A stretch of DNA of 64,000 nt. Origin: Faeciplasma gallinarum. GTDB taxonomy: Bacteria > Bacillota > Clostridia > Oscillospirales > Ruminococcaceae. Made by a program: the position numbers and the translations under genes. The notes beneath the pieces were generated by a model. It saw nothing but the letters and a program-made list of their open reading frames with translations. It searched no databases and was not told the origin of the DNA. Location: NCBI GenBank assembly GCA_018711085.1, contig DVIR01000056.1, forward strand, positions 90,792-154,791, read 5' to 3'. Below, piece by piece: positions 25,074 to 34,574 of the stretch; the first letter of the stretch is position 1, and each line of letters starts with the position of its first letter.

Positions 25074-26261
25074 ATGGAATACAAGATTTCAAATAAATTT
25101 GTCAACATGAAGCCCTCGGCGATAAGAGAGATTTTTAAAAGTCTCGGCAAGCCGGGCTGCATAAGCTTTGCCGCGGGAAACCCAAGCCCCGAATCATTCC
25201 CGATACCTCAAATAAAGGAAATAGCCGATGACATACTCGCAAACGACCCGATAACCGCTCTTCAGTACGGCGTGACAGAGGGCTACGCTCCCCTCAGAGA
25301 CCTTGTCAAGCAGAGGCTGAAAAGAGTATACAACATCGGAACGCCGGACGATGAGACGATCATAGTTACAGGCGGACAGCAGGGCATAGAGCTTACCTGC
25401 AAGGTCATGTGCAACGAGGGGGACGTGGTTATAAGCGAAAACCCGAGCTTTATAGGTGCGCTCAACTCGTTCCGCTCGCTCGGCGCAAAGCTTGTGGGCG
25501 TGCCGCTCAAGGACGACGGCATGGACATTGCGGCGCTTGAGAACGCATTGAAATCAAATCCCAAGACAAAGCTGATATACACTATCCCGTCATTTCAGAA
25601 CCCCGCGGGAATCACATCGACGCTTGAGAACAGGAAAGCGGTTTACGAGCTTGCAAGAAAGTACGATGTGCTGATAATAGAGGACAACCCGTACGGAGAC
25701 CTGCGGTTTGCGGGAGAGGACGTCCCCACATACAAGAGCTTTGACACAGACGGAAGGGTTGTATACTGCGGTTCGTTTTCAAAGATACTTTCCGCCGGAA
25801 TACGCGTAGGAACCCTCACAGCCAACAAGGAGCTTGTGAGCAAGATAGTGGTTGCAAAGCAGGTTGAGGACGTTCACACCAACGTGTTCTTCCAGATGGT
25901 CTGTGCAAAGTACATGAGCGAGTACGACCTTGAGGGACACATAGAAAAGATAAGAAAGCTTTACATGCATAAGGCCGGGCTGATGATTGCGGCGCTCGAG
26001 AAGTACATGCCCGCAGACGTCAAGTTCACCCGCCCCGACGGCGGAATATTCCTGTGGTGCAGTCTGCCGGAGGGATACAGCCTTGACGAGTTTGTAAAAC
26101 GTTGTTCAGATAAGAACGTCTTTGTTGTCCCCGGAACGGCGTTTTTGCCGGATGAGTCCGAGGTCACCCGCTCATTCAGGCTAAACTACTCCATGCCGTC
26201 CGATGAGGAAATTGACAGAGGCATAAAACTCCTTGCGGAGGTTGTGCAGCAAATGCGGTAA
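25074..26261 (+). CDS. PLP-dependent aminotransferase, 2-aminoadipate/aromatic type
   Basis: A 395-residue class I/II aminotransferase of the LysN/ARO8/MocR-catalytic-domain group, here without any DNA-binding domain. ISFAAGNPSPESFP near the start, QYGVTEGYAPLRDLV, VTGGQQGIELTCKV, PSFQNPAGIT, IIEDNPYGDLRF and the PLP lysine in YCGSFSKILSAGIRVG are all in order, with the carboxylate-binding Arg in FRLNYSM. Substrate is probably a hydrophobic or dicarboxylic amino acid, but cannot be fixed. AAGGCGG precedes the ATG. Single-gene unit with promoter, palindrome and terminator. Confidence 0.88.
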   Translation: MEYKISNKFVNMKPSAIREIFKSLGKPGCISFAAGNPSPESFPIPQIKEIADDILANDPITALQYGVTEGYAPLRDLVKQRLKRVYNIGTPDDETIIVTGGQQGIELTCKVMCNEGDVVISENPSFIGALNSFRSLGAKLVGVPLKDDGMDIAALENALKSNPKTKLIYTIPSFQNPAGITSTLENRKAVYELARKYDVLIIEDNPYGDLRFAGEDVPTYKSFDTDGRVVYCGSFSKILSAGIRVGTLTANKELVSKIVVAKQVEDVHTNVFFQMVCAKYMSEYDLEGHIEKIRKLYMHKAGLMIAALEKYMPADVKFTRPDGGIFLWCSLPEGYSLDEFVKRCSDKNVFVVPGTAFLPDESEVTRSFRLNYSMPSDEEIDRGIKLLAEVVQQMR

Positions 26262-26296
26262 TACATCGATGCCGCACCAATATTAAAACCACAAAC

Positions 26297-26352
26297 AAAA
26301 AAGCGCTTTTGCCCGCCAACGCACAGCTAAGTTTACGGCAAAAGCGCTTTTT
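26297..26352. terminator. Bidirectional terminator between aminotransferase and trmO
   Basis: AAAAAAGCGCTTTTGCC pairs with GGCAAAAGCGCTTTTT; works for the plus-strand aminotransferase and the minus-strand trmO gene, which converge here. Confidence 0.85.
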
Positions 26353-26404
26353 CATCGGATATCATATTCCACAGCGTAGTAAACACTATCAAATATACTT
26401 TCAG

Positions 26405-27082
26405 TTATCGAACTTTCTTTATATCTGTGACGGTTGCGACGCCGTTTTCAACCCTAAAACTCACGCTGTAGGCGGCATAGTCAAACGTATACACCCTGTC
26501 GGGGTCATTTTGATACGCAGGGCGCGGGTCAGAGGCAAGTATATCTGTAATGGCTTCAAGCTTGTCAGGGGCGACCGCTGCAAGCTGCGGCGGCACATCC
26601 ACCTTCAGGGCGTATGTGCTGCATGCGTCGGCAAAGCTGCACACGGCATCAGGGTGTGAGTCGGAATACTTTACATACGGTTTTATGTCAAATATCGGAG
26701 TGCCGCTCATGAGGTCTGCCCCGCTCACCTCAAGCATGGGTGCGCGTTCGCCGTCATGTATTACACGCAAAAGTCTGACAGATGAAAGCCCGAGCGAGTT
26801 GGGTCTGAAGGGAGACCTCGTCGCAAAGACGCCCACTCGGGTATTTCCGCCCAATCTCGGCGGGCGGACGGTGGGGTGAAATCCGTCCTGCGGCGTCTCG
26901 GAAAACTGCCATATGAGCCAAAGGTGCGAATACTCCTCTATGCCTCTTATCGCCTCACGGCTGCGAAACTGCGGCTCAAAAACTATTATCGAGCTTGCCT
27001 TGTTTAGTATGCCGCTCTGGCGGGGTATGCCGAACTTTGACACAAAGTCGTTTTCTATATGCGCTATCGGTGTGATGTTCAT
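26405..27082 (-). CDS. trmO: tRNA t6A37 N6-methyltransferase TrmO
   Basis: Methylates t6A37 of threonine tRNAs to m6t6A using SAM. This 225-residue protein has the beta-barrel TsaA/TrmO domain with EEYSHLWLIWQFSE, HPTVRPPRLGG, VGVFATRSPFRPNSLGLS and SGADLMSGTPIFDIKPYV, all family-defining, followed by the small C-terminal domain (SDPRPAYQNDPDRVYTFDYA). AAGGAG is close to the ATG. It lies head-to-head with the ZIP gene on the plus strand. Confidence 0.93.
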   Translation of the reverse strand: MNITPIAHIENDFVSKFGIPRQSGILNKASSIIVFEPQFRSREAIRGIEEYSHLWLIWQFSETPQDGFHPTVRPPRLGGNTRVGVFATRSPFRPNSLGLSSVRLLRVIHDGERAPMLEVSGADLMSGTPIFDIKPYVKYSDSHPDAVCSFADACSTYALKVDVPPQLAAVAPDKLEAITDILASDPRPAYQNDPDRVYTFDYAAYSVSFRVENGVATVTDIKKVR

Positions 27083-27147
27083 GCGTCTCCTTCCCGCCGC
27101 GTAACAACTGCGTGCACACGCGGCATATACTGCATAGAGGTGATTTG

Positions 27148-27948
27148 ATGTCTGATGTGATTGTTTATGTGCTTTATGCGCTCATCGCCACGTCCTGCAC
27201 ATGGCTTATGACCGCTTTGGGCGCATTGACGGTTATATTTTTCAACTCGGAAAACCACAGGCTTATGAATCTCATGCTTGGGTTTGCCGCGGGGGTGATG
27301 ATAGCCGCAAGCTTTTGGTCGCTGCTCGAGCCGGCTGTTGCACGGGCTGAGGCGGACGGCTCTCCCGCATGGCTTGTTGCGTCCGCGGGGTTTATATGCG
27401 GCGCGGCTTTCTTATGGGCGTCTGACAGGATAGTGAGCTTTGCAAGAAAGCGCGAGCGTGCACAGCTGCCGGCGGAGAAAAAAAGCAGAACCTCGCTTTT
27501 GGTGATGTCCGTAACCCTTCACAACATACCAGAGGGGCTGGCGGTGGGAGTTGCGTTCGGCGCGCTCAGTGAAAACCCCGACCCACAGGCTGTGATGGGC
27601 GCCGCGGTGATAGCTTTGGGCATAGGCGTTCAAAACTTTCCCGAGGGCGCAGCAGTGTCCCTGCCGCTGAGACGCGAGGGCATGTCAAAGCTTAAAAGCT
27701 TTATGATAGGTCAGGCGTCGGCTATCGTGGAGCCGATAGCGGGGGTGATCGGTGCGGCGGCAGTGGTGTATGTTGAGGCGATACTGCCGTTCGCGCTTGC
27801 GTTTGCCGCGGGAGCTATGATACTTGTTGCCGTGCACGAGCTGATACCGGAGTGTCAGCGCACGGAGTCGGCGGACTCGTACAGCGCGACTTTCGGGATA
27901 GTGGCGGGTTTTGCCGTCATGATGCTCCTTGACGTTGCGCTAGGGTGA
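27148..27948 (+). CDS. ZIP-family metal transporter
   Basis: A 266-residue membrane protein predicted to import divalent metal such as zinc. It has about eight hydrophobic segments; the metal-pathway motifs are LHNIPEGLAVGVAFGAL and GVQNFPEGAAVSLPLRREG, where the usual second His is replaced by Gln (GVQNFPEG), a known ZIP variant in bacteria. A histidine-poor loop lies between segments 3 and 4. I place the start at ATG 27148 (MSDVIVYVLYALI) because GAGGTG precedes it; an ATG 12 codons earlier lacks a ribosome site. Confidence 0.9.
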   Translation: MSDVIVYVLYALIATSCTWLMTALGALTVIFFNSENHRLMNLMLGFAAGVMIAASFWSLLEPAVARAEADGSPAWLVASAGFICGAAFLWASDRIVSFARKRERAQLPAEKKSRTSLLVMSVTLHNIPEGLAVGVAFGALSENPDPQAVMGAAVIALGIGVQNFPEGAAVSLPLRREGMSKLKSFMIGQASAIVEPIAGVIGAAAVVYVEAILPFALAFAAGAMILVAVHELIPECQRTESADSYSATFGIVAGFAVMMLLDVALG

Positions 27949-27964
27949 GTATACATGCAACGCA

Positions 27965-28005
27965 AAAGACCGACCGCAGATCTCTGCGGACGGTCTGTTT
28001 TTTTT
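27965..28005. terminator. Bidirectional terminator between ZIP and the opp cluster
   Basis: AGACCG-a-CCGCAGA pairs with TCTGCGG-a-CGGTCT and is followed by a long T run on the plus strand and TTTTG on the minus strand. It closes the ZIP gene and the convergent DUF3899-like gene. Confidence 0.85.
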
Positions 28006-28396
28006 ACAATGCGAAGTAGAGAACAAGGCACACCACGGAAGCTCCTAACAGCGCAAGTCCGACAAAGAACCATTGCTTTTGCCAGGGGCGTCTTGATTCC
28101 GCCTTGCGAAGCTTAAACTCGTAAAACGTCTCAAAGTCACGCCGCCTTGACGTAAACGGCTTTATCAATGCGTCAACGCCAAAGGCGAGCATGTCGTATG
28201 CCCCCTTTGAGTTTGCCCAGCTCAGCGCTCCTATTCCCGCAATCACCGCTCCGGCGACCGAAAAGCAATCGGAGAGCTTGCCCATGACGTCCGAAACCGT
28301 CTCCTGTTCAAAAAGCCCCGTCGCATACGCGCAAACGCCGAACAGTATCACCGCGGCAACCGCTGCGCTTATGTACCTGTATCTTCCGTTCTTCAT
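28004..28396 (-). CDS. Small membrane protein, DUF3899-like
   Basis: A 130-residue protein with three or four hydrophobic segments: one at residues 7-27, one around 45-60 (SVAGAVIAGIGALSWA), and one at the C terminus (FFVGLALLGASVVCLVLYFA), with a charged middle part (DFETFYEFKLRKAESRRP). This layout is that of the uncharacterised DUF3899 family. It follows oppF by 16 bp on the same strand, so it may be cotranscribed with the opp genes, though no functional link is known. Confidence 0.65.
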   Translation of the reverse strand: MKNGRYRYISAAVAAVILFGVCAYATGLFEQETVSDVMGKLSDCFSVAGAVIAGIGALSWANSKGAYDMLAFGVDALIKPFTSRRRDFETFYEFKLRKAESRRPWQKQWFFVGLALLGASVVCLVLYFAL

Positions 28397-28412
28397 CCTC
28401 TATCCTTTGCAC

Positions 28413-29660
28413 TTACTTCAATATCTTCATGTACTTTTCGTACTCAGCCTGATTGCAGCTCACGAAATGCCCCGGCTTTACCTCCCTGAAGGACGGCTTA
28501 TCGACCGAGTAATCATGCTCCGCCAGAGGATTATATGTTATCCTCTTTCTCTTCTTCTCGTAAACCGGATCGGGAAGCGGTATAGCCGACAGCAGCGACC
28601 TTGTATACGGGTGAAGGGGATTTAAGAACAGCTCGTCGGAAGGAGCAAGCTCCACCATCTTTCCGTAGTACATAACGCCTATTCTGTCAGAGAAGTATTT
28701 GACTACCGACAGATCATGCGCTATGAACAAAAGCGTAAGACCGAACTTATCTCTTAAATCGTTGAGCAGGTTTATAACCTGAGCCTGAATCGAAACGTCG
28801 AGTGCGGAAACCGGCTCGTCTGCGATGATGAGGTCGGGGTTCATGATTATAGACCTTGCAACGCCTATACGCTGTCTCTGTCCGCCGGAAAACTCGTGCG
28901 GGTAGCGGCTTGCATGCTCCGGAACAAGTCCTACAAGCTCAAGCATTTCGTACACTTTTTCGTTTATGACCTTTTTATTCCTCTCGCCCTGAATGATAAG
29001 TCCCTCCGAAATTATTTCCCTTACGGTCATTCTGGGGTCTAATGATGCGATGGGGTCCTGGAATATCATCTGAATCTGGGTTACAAGCTTTGTGCGCTTT
29101 GCCTTTCTAAGCTCGTTTTTATACTCCTTTATCAGCGCGGGCTTGTCCTGAGGCTTTGCCGCATCTATGAGCGGCAGGTACTTTTCCTTAACCGCCGCAA
29201 CAAGCTTTTGCGAGTACTCCTTGTCGCAGTTTTTCTGGTCATACCTGGCCTCTTTCATCTTCTTTTTCTGCTCGGCAATTATCTGCGCGCACTCGGCTTT
29301 TATCTTAGCCGCCTCGTCGGGGCTTGCGTTCTTGAGCTTTTTCGCGCAGTCCTCACGCGCCTTATCTATGGCTTCCTTATACGAGCGTGTTCCGGCGCAT
29401 ATTCTCACGCCTTTGAAGATGACGTCTCCGGAGGTGATGTTGTAGAGCTTGATTATAGAGCGTCCGGTGGTTGTTTTACCGCATCCCGACTCGCCTACGA
29501 GTCCGAACACCTCGCCCTTCTTTATGTCAAAGCTCACATCATCAACCGCTTTAAGCTCGCCCTTGCCCATCTTGAAGTACTGGCACAGGTGGTTTACCCT
29601 GAGAAGAACATCGGAGTCAAGCTCAACATCCACTTTTGATTTCAAGCTGTCATTGCTCAT
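28413..29660 (-). CDS. oppF: Oligopeptide ABC transporter ATPase OppF with insertion
   Basis: One of the two ATPases of a peptide importer. Length is 415 residues, against about 310-340 for the family. Walker A GESGCGKT is at 56-63, Q-loop MIFQDPIASLDP at about 198-209, signature FSGGQ at 257-261, Walker B LIIADEP at 277-283, and the H-loop in FIAHDLSVV. The C-terminal HPYTRSLLSAIPLPDP is the Opp/Dpp hallmark. Between Walker A and the Q-loop lies an extra 100-residue Lys/Glu/Ala-rich, helical segment (about 90-190). The start overlaps the oppD stop (TAATG), with GGAGG upstream. Confidence 0.93.
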   Translation of the reverse strand: MSNDSLKSKVDVELDSDVLLRVNHLCQYFKMGKGELKAVDDVSFDIKKGEVFGLVGESGCGKTTTGRSIIKLYNITSGDVIFKGVRICAGTRSYKEAIDKAREDCAKKLKNASPDEAAKIKAECAQIIAEQKKKMKEARYDQKNCDKEYSQKLVAAVKEKYLPLIDAAKPQDKPALIKEYKNELRKAKRTKLVTQIQMIFQDPIASLDPRMTVREIISEGLIIQGERNKKVINEKVYEMLELVGLVPEHASRYPHEFSGGQRQRIGVARSIIMNPDLIIADEPVSALDVSIQAQVINLLNDLRDKFGLTLLFIAHDLSVVKYFSDRIGVMYYGKMVELAPSDELFLNPLHPYTRSLLSAIPLPDPVYEKKRKRITYNPLAEHDYSVDKPSFREVKPGHFVSCNQAEYEKYMKILK

Positions 29661-31852
29661 TAAACGTTCTCCTCCTTTCCGCTGTCCTCGCCGGAAGCGT
29701 TTTGCTTGTTCTTTTCCTGCATGCGCTTGATCCTGTCCACGATTATCTTTGGCGGGTCAACCTTGGGCGCATCGGGGTGCAAAAGCCATGTCGCCGCATA
29801 GTGCGTATCGGTTATCTTGAACATGGGCGGCTGGCGCTCGAAGTCTATCTTCATCGCATACTTGTTTCTCGGCGCAAACGCATCGCCCTTAGGCGGGTAG
29901 ATCATGTTCGGCGGAGTTCCGGGTATCGCCTCAAGCCTCTCGTTGGTGTCGAGGTCGGGCATCGATGACAGAAGTGCCCATGTATAGGGGTGCGCCGCAT
30001 GATAGAATATGTCCTCAGACGTGCCGTACTCGACTATCTTTCCGGCATACATTACGGCTATTCTGTCAGCCATGTTTGCAACTACGCCCAGATCGTGCGT
30101 TATGAAAATTACCGAAAGCTTTCTTTCGTCCTTCAGCTTGTTTATAAGCTCAAGTATCTGAGACTGAATGGTCACGTCAAGCGCTGTCGTAGGCTCGTCG
30201 CATATGAGTATGTCCGGATCGGTGGCAAGCGCAATCGCTATGACTATACGCTGGCGCATACCTCCCGAAAACTCGAAGGGATACTGATTGTATCTTCTTC
30301 TCGGCTCGGCTATGCCCACTTCCTCCATGAGCTTTATAGCCCTTACCTTGGCAATCTTCTTTGTGACCTTGTTTACAACGCCCGAGGCGTTTGCCTTGAG
30401 GTGGTCTATTGCATCCACCGTCTCGGTGTCGTAGTCTCTTGAGGATGCCGCGGCAAGCGACTCCTGATAATGCTTTATAAGTCTGTCTATCTGATATACT
30501 ATGTTTGCCTTTGCGCGCTCAAGGTCGGTTATATTCGGCGCAGGGATGGTGTAGTCGGGTGTCTTGCCCTTTGCCACTTTCCTGTCGTACTTGGCTTTTG
30601 CCTTGTCGTACTTTGCCTGCTCCTTCTTGTTCTTTATCTTTCCGATAAAGTACACGTCAAGATCGCTCTTGAGTCCTGAGCCAAAGGTATATGTAAGGCT
30701 GTCCTTTACTATTTCAAGCGGGTCTATGCACTCGTTTACCTTGTGCGTGAGCGTGTGCGCGGTCGCGTAGCACTCCGCTCGGTTAAGATGCTCCGCCTCA
30801 AACACCTTTTTGTGCTCCTCAAGCACTTTGATGGCGTCCGCTTTGTGCTCGTACGACTTCTTGGCATATTTTTCGATGCCCTGCCTTGCGTTTGCGATGA
30901 AGTCGAGCATGAAGTCCTCGTCAAGATATTTTCTTAAAAACTTGTTCAGCTCAGACACCGGCATGTCGGGAAGAGGCTTCTTAGCATAGGTCACGTAGTA
31001 GCCCATTGCAAAGAAGTTCGGCTTTTCAAACGCCGCGGCCTCCGAGAGAATGGATTTCATCTCTTTGAGCGCAACTATTGCAGGCGTGTAGTCGCCCGAT
31101 TTTTTGCATGCTTTGACGTATGAGGGAAGTCCCTTTGCAAGCTCTATGAGCCTGCCCGCCTTTTCGTTTACGACGTACTCCTGAACGGAGAGCTTTGCGT
31201 TTGTCGCTATCTCCTTGATTCTATAGGGCAGATCCTTTGCGGCGTTCTTTTCAAGCTCAAAAACAAGCTCGCCTATGTCCTCGATGGCTTCCGATGCGGC
31301 GTCATGCGCCTTGTTGTAAGCCGACTCAAGGTCGAGGTGCTTATACTCAAACTTGTCGAAGTTGCGGCACTTTTCGTCCATTTCCTTCTCGATGGTCTTG
31401 TCGCCGTTTGCAACAGCTTCCTTCATCGACTCGCAGAGGTTTTTAAGGTAGGTGTTGAAGGTCTTGCGGCTTTCACGCTGCCTTGCCTTTCCCTTCAGTA
31501 TCATGGCCTCCGTGAGCTGCCTGCCTATCTTTACGATGGGGTTGAGGCTGGACATGGGGTCTTGGAATATCATTGCTATCTTGTCGCCGCGGATCTTGTG
31601 AAACTCTTCTTCTGATATCTTCAAAAGATCCTTGCCGTCGTATATTATCTCGCCGCCTTCGATTATGGCGTTTCCCGCAAGTATTCCGAGTATTGCCTTA
31701 GAGGTGACGCTCTTTCCGGAGCCGGACTCGCCGACTATCGAGAGCGTCTCGCCCTTTGCAAGATCAAAGCTGATATTTCTTACTGCCTGAACCTTTCCGT
31801 TTGTGGTGCGGAAGGATATAGTCAGGTCTTTTACGTGAAGTTTATTTTCCAT
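29660..31852 (-). CDS. oppD: Oligopeptide ABC transporter ATPase OppD with large insertion
   Basis: The second ATPase, 730 residues against about 330-350 normally. Walker A GESGSGKS (41-48) and the Q-loop MIFQDPMSSLNP (93-104) are followed by an extra region of roughly 380 residues (about 122-500) that is charged, mostly helical and rich in Lys, Glu and Ala. Signature FSGGM (528-532), Walker B ILICDEP (548-554), H-loop ITHDLGV and the Opp C-terminal block HPYTWALLSSMPDLD then resume as usual. The insertion is in the helical subdomain, a different place from the one in OppF. Both catalytic sites look intact. Oppositely placed neighbours share stop/start junctions, so this is one operon. Confidence 0.93.
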   Translation of the reverse strand: MENKLHVKDLTISFRTTNGKVQAVRNISFDLAKGETLSIVGESGSGKSVTSKAILGILAGNAIIEGGEIIYDGKDLLKISEEEFHKIRGDKIAMIFQDPMSSLNPIVKIGRQLTEAMILKGKARQRESRKTFNTYLKNLCESMKEAVANGDKTIEKEMDEKCRNFDKFEYKHLDLESAYNKAHDAASEAIEDIGELVFELEKNAAKDLPYRIKEIATNAKLSVQEYVVNEKAGRLIELAKGLPSYVKACKKSGDYTPAIVALKEMKSILSEAAAFEKPNFFAMGYYVTYAKKPLPDMPVSELNKFLRKYLDEDFMLDFIANARQGIEKYAKKSYEHKADAIKVLEEHKKVFEAEHLNRAECYATAHTLTHKVNECIDPLEIVKDSLTYTFGSGLKSDLDVYFIGKIKNKKEQAKYDKAKAKYDRKVAKGKTPDYTIPAPNITDLERAKANIVYQIDRLIKHYQESLAAASSRDYDTETVDAIDHLKANASGVVNKVTKKIAKVRAIKLMEEVGIAEPRRRYNQYPFEFSGGMRQRIVIAIALATDPDILICDEPTTALDVTIQSQILELINKLKDERKLSVIFITHDLGVVANMADRIAVMYAGKIVEYGTSEDIFYHAAHPYTWALLSSMPDLDTNERLEAIPGTPPNMIYPPKGDAFAPRNKYAMKIDFERQPPMFKITDTHYAATWLLHPDAPKVDPPKIIVDRIKRMQEKNKQNASGEDSGKEENV

Positions 31853-31853
31853 A

Positions 31854-33407
31854 TCAGCCCTCCGCTCCTCTCATTGTGGGGTTAAACGCATCTCTTAAAC
31901 CGTTGCCGAACAGGTTGAACGCTATCAGCAGCAGAGCAAAGTAGAGTGCGGGGAAGAACATCGCATGCGGCGAAACCGTCATTGATGTCTGTCCCTGTGA
32001 CATAAGGGTTCCGAGGCTGGTTCCGGCAAAGTCTGATATGTTGATTATGCCGAGGTAGGTCAGCGACGTCTCGGAGCTTACGACGCTGGGGATTACCAGT
32101 GCGCAGCTCGTAACTATGGTTCCCAGGGAGTTGGGGAAGATGTGCTTGAACATCAGTCTCCAGTCAGACGCTCCTAAGGTTCTTGCAGCCATTACGAACT
32201 CCTGACCTTTAAACCTGTAAAACTGCTTTCTTGTGAGGGCAGCCATGCTTATCCATCCCGTCAGCACGAATGCGAACAGGAACGCCGGCACAATTCCGAC
32301 CTTTGACGCAAGGTGCAGCTGGAACAGCACCGCAACAACCATGAACGGAACTCCGGAAAGTATATCGCTTATTCTGTCCATGATAAGGTCTATCGTTCCG
32401 CCGTAGTAGCCCTGGATAGCTCCGTAGATTGCGCCTATGGTGAGGTTTATGACAGACACCAAAAGAGCAAAGATTATCGAAAATCTTGAGCCTACGCCGA
32501 CAGCCAAGAACAAATCCATGCCCATGGAGTTCGTGCCGAAGATGTAAAACGGCTCGGTTCCGTTGACGTACTGATAGTAGTTGTAGTAGCACAGACGCAC
32601 TTCAACCGCTCCGGATCTTCTTCTGCTGTAGATGTAGCTGCCGTCGTCCCCTTCAACCCTTATGGAGTTGTAGGGTGCGCCCTCTATTGCGCTGTTAGTT
32701 GAGTATGCGGGTATGAAGTTTCCGTTTTCATCGTACACAGGCGTGCCCTTTGAGTCGGACACCTGGTACCATATGCTCGGCCTGTCGCTTATGCCGCAGA
32801 TGTCGTCCGGCTCAACATACGGGTAAATCACCTGTATGCCGGTCTCGTTCTGCCACTGCTGAATGGCTTCAAACTCTTCATACGACAGCACCCTGTACAT
32901 TATGCCCTGCTCATAGTACTTGTTGGTCTCTATCTTGTAGGTGTAGGTTATCTTCTCCTGACCGCGGTACATTGAGGTCGTCTCGTATGTCTCGAGTATT
33001 CTTATCAGCGGGTCGTAGCCCGTTTCAACCGCTATGCCGTTCCAATAGGCAAGCGCCAAGTCGTTTACCGACGTCTTTGTCACCGCGCCGTCAAATATGC
33101 CTAAGTTCATATCGGCTATGGCTCTTACATACGGCGGCGAGTTCTTATAGTAGCTGTCGGTGTCGTCTATTGTGTAGGGCGATACAAGCGGAGCTATGAA
33201 GGAAAATGCCACTAAGAATATGATTATCCACGCTCCGGCAACAGCCGCCTTACTCTTTTTAAAGCGTATAAATGCGTCCGCAAAGTATCCCCTGGCTTTG
33301 GTCTCAAACTTTGCGTCGTGTATTTTTGCATCCACCTGGGCAAACTCAAACTGCTCCTTTGGGATGTGTTCGTACAAAACGTTGTTATTCTCTGCGTTAT
33401 TCATCAT
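31854..33407 (-). CDS. oppC: Oligopeptide ABC transporter permease OppC with long external loop
   Basis: A 517-residue permease, against about 300 for typical OppC/DppC. After a cytoplasmic N-terminus (1-55) and the first membrane segment (about 56-75) comes an extra 210-residue, tyrosine-rich hydrophilic domain, predicted outside the cell, before the usual GTNSMGMDLF motif (291-300; normally GTDxxGRD). The remaining five membrane segments and the EAA loop AARTLGASDWRLMFKHIFP, which contacts the ATPases, are normal. It overlaps oppB by 4 bp. The loop may contact the enlarged OppA. Confidence 0.92.
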   Translation of the reverse strand: MMNNAENNNVLYEHIPKEQFEFAQVDAKIHDAKFETKARGYFADAFIRFKKSKAAVAGAWIIIFLVAFSFIAPLVSPYTIDDTDSYYKNSPPYVRAIADMNLGIFDGAVTKTSVNDLALAYWNGIAVETGYDPLIRILETYETTSMYRGQEKITYTYKIETNKYYEQGIMYRVLSYEEFEAIQQWQNETGIQVIYPYVEPDDICGISDRPSIWYQVSDSKGTPVYDENGNFIPAYSTNSAIEGAPYNSIRVEGDDGSYIYSRRRSGAVEVRLCYYNYYQYVNGTEPFYIFGTNSMGMDLFLAVGVGSRFSIIFALLVSVINLTIGAIYGAIQGYYGGTIDLIMDRISDILSGVPFMVVAVLFQLHLASKVGIVPAFLFAFVLTGWISMAALTRKQFYRFKGQEFVMAARTLGASDWRLMFKHIFPNSLGTIVTSCALVIPSVVSSETSLTYLGIINISDFAGTSLGTLMSQGQTSMTVSPHAMFFPALYFALLLIAFNLFGNGLRDAFNPTMRGAEG

Positions 33408-34357
33408 TTCTTAGACCCCATTCTGATTCGAGGATCAATAAAGCCGTAGCTTATATCGACCACTATGTTTGCAACAAGTCCTATGGTTGTGTAGAAGATG
33501 GTGTCAAGCATGAACATGGGATAGTCGGGCGCGTTGATGGCGTTTATGTAGAGCTGTCCCACGCCGGGAACACCGAACAGTCGCTCAAGTATTACCGAGC
33601 CGCTCAGTATTCCTATAAACTGACCGAATATCGAAGGAACGATTACTACCATGCAGTTTCTGAACGCATGGCGCACCGTGGCCTGAAGCTTAGTAAGACC
33701 CTTTGTCCTTGCCAAAAGCATGAACTCGCTTGTCAAAACCTCCGTCAGCTCCGCACGTGTCGTTCTCGTAAATCCGGCAATAACGCCTAAGGACAGCGAC
33801 AGTATGCACGGTATCATGCTCCAGAACATCGACCACGAGAACCAGTCTGTGCCATCCTTCATCAGGAACGGGAACCATCCTAATTTGTAGCAGAAAATGT
33901 ACTGTATTATAAACGCATAGACGAAGCTCGGCACCGATATCAGCGCCATTGTCACCGTGGATATGACGTTATCTATCCACGTGTCCTTTTTCAGGGCGGC
34001 AATGATACCAAAGCCGATACCTATCGGTATGCTGAGAATTATCGAATATAAGTTTACCACGATAGTCGCGGGAAGCTTGCTCATGAATATGTCCGCAACA
34101 TTCTGACCGAAATAAAGTTTGTCGGAAATTCCGAAGTCGAATCTTGTGAATATATCCTTAAGGTATATTCCGAACTGCACAAGATAGGGCTTTCCATAGC
34201 CCATCGCTTCACGACGCGCCTCTATTATGTCCGCATGAGGGTCTCCCGGAGGGAGTGGCGCAGGTGGAAGCATTCTTATGAGTACAAAACATATTAGCAC
34301 TATGACAAAGAGGGTCATCAGCATTAACAGTAATCTTTGTACGACATATTTTACCAT
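33404..34357 (-). CDS. oppB: Oligopeptide ABC transporter permease OppB
   Basis: A 317-residue permease of normal length. VKYVVQRLLLMLMTLFVIVL gives the first membrane segment and VQRL start typical of OppB; YGLGKPY-like YGKPYLVQFGIYLKDIF, and the EAA loop ARTKGLTKLQATVRHAFRN are present, followed by GILSGSVILERLFGVPGVGQL, a strongly conserved OppB/DppB block. GGAGG lies upstream. It follows oppA after a 217-bp gap containing a hairpin. Confidence 0.93.
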   Translation of the reverse strand: MVKYVVQRLLLMLMTLFVIVLICFVLIRMLPPAPLPPGDPHADIIEARREAMGYGKPYLVQFGIYLKDIFTRFDFGISDKLYFGQNVADIFMSKLPATIVVNLYSIILSIPIGIGFGIIAALKKDTWIDNVISTVTMALISVPSFVYAFIIQYIFCYKLGWFPFLMKDGTDWFSWSMFWSMIPCILSLSLGVIAGFTRTTRAELTEVLTSEFMLLARTKGLTKLQATVRHAFRNCMVVIVPSIFGQFIGILSGSVILERLFGVPGVGQLYINAINAPDYPMFMLDTIFYTTIGLVANIVVDISYGFIDPRIRMGSKK

Positions 34358-34441
34358 TTGACAACCTCCAAAACCATTTTATGAGTCCTTTAGCTTAATA
34401 TCGCTTTCAATCAATAAAGTTTTTAAAATAATATGAAAACG

Positions 34442-34473
34442 CAGGTGCGGGACATTTTTTTGCCCCGCACCTG
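34442..34473 (-). other. Hairpin between oppA and oppB
   Basis: CAGGTGCGGG pairs perfectly with CCCGCACCTG around a 12-base loop; on the minus strand it is followed by CGTTTTC. It probably terminates some transcripts after oppA so that the binding protein is made in excess over the membrane components. Confidence 0.7.
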
Positions 34474-34574
34474 AGCAACCGAAATATTTAATATTTCATT
34501 TTGGGTATCAGCTCATGCGAGCCGACGCCCGAACGCTCTGCTTTGCGTCACAGATAAACTCAATTAGTACCGTA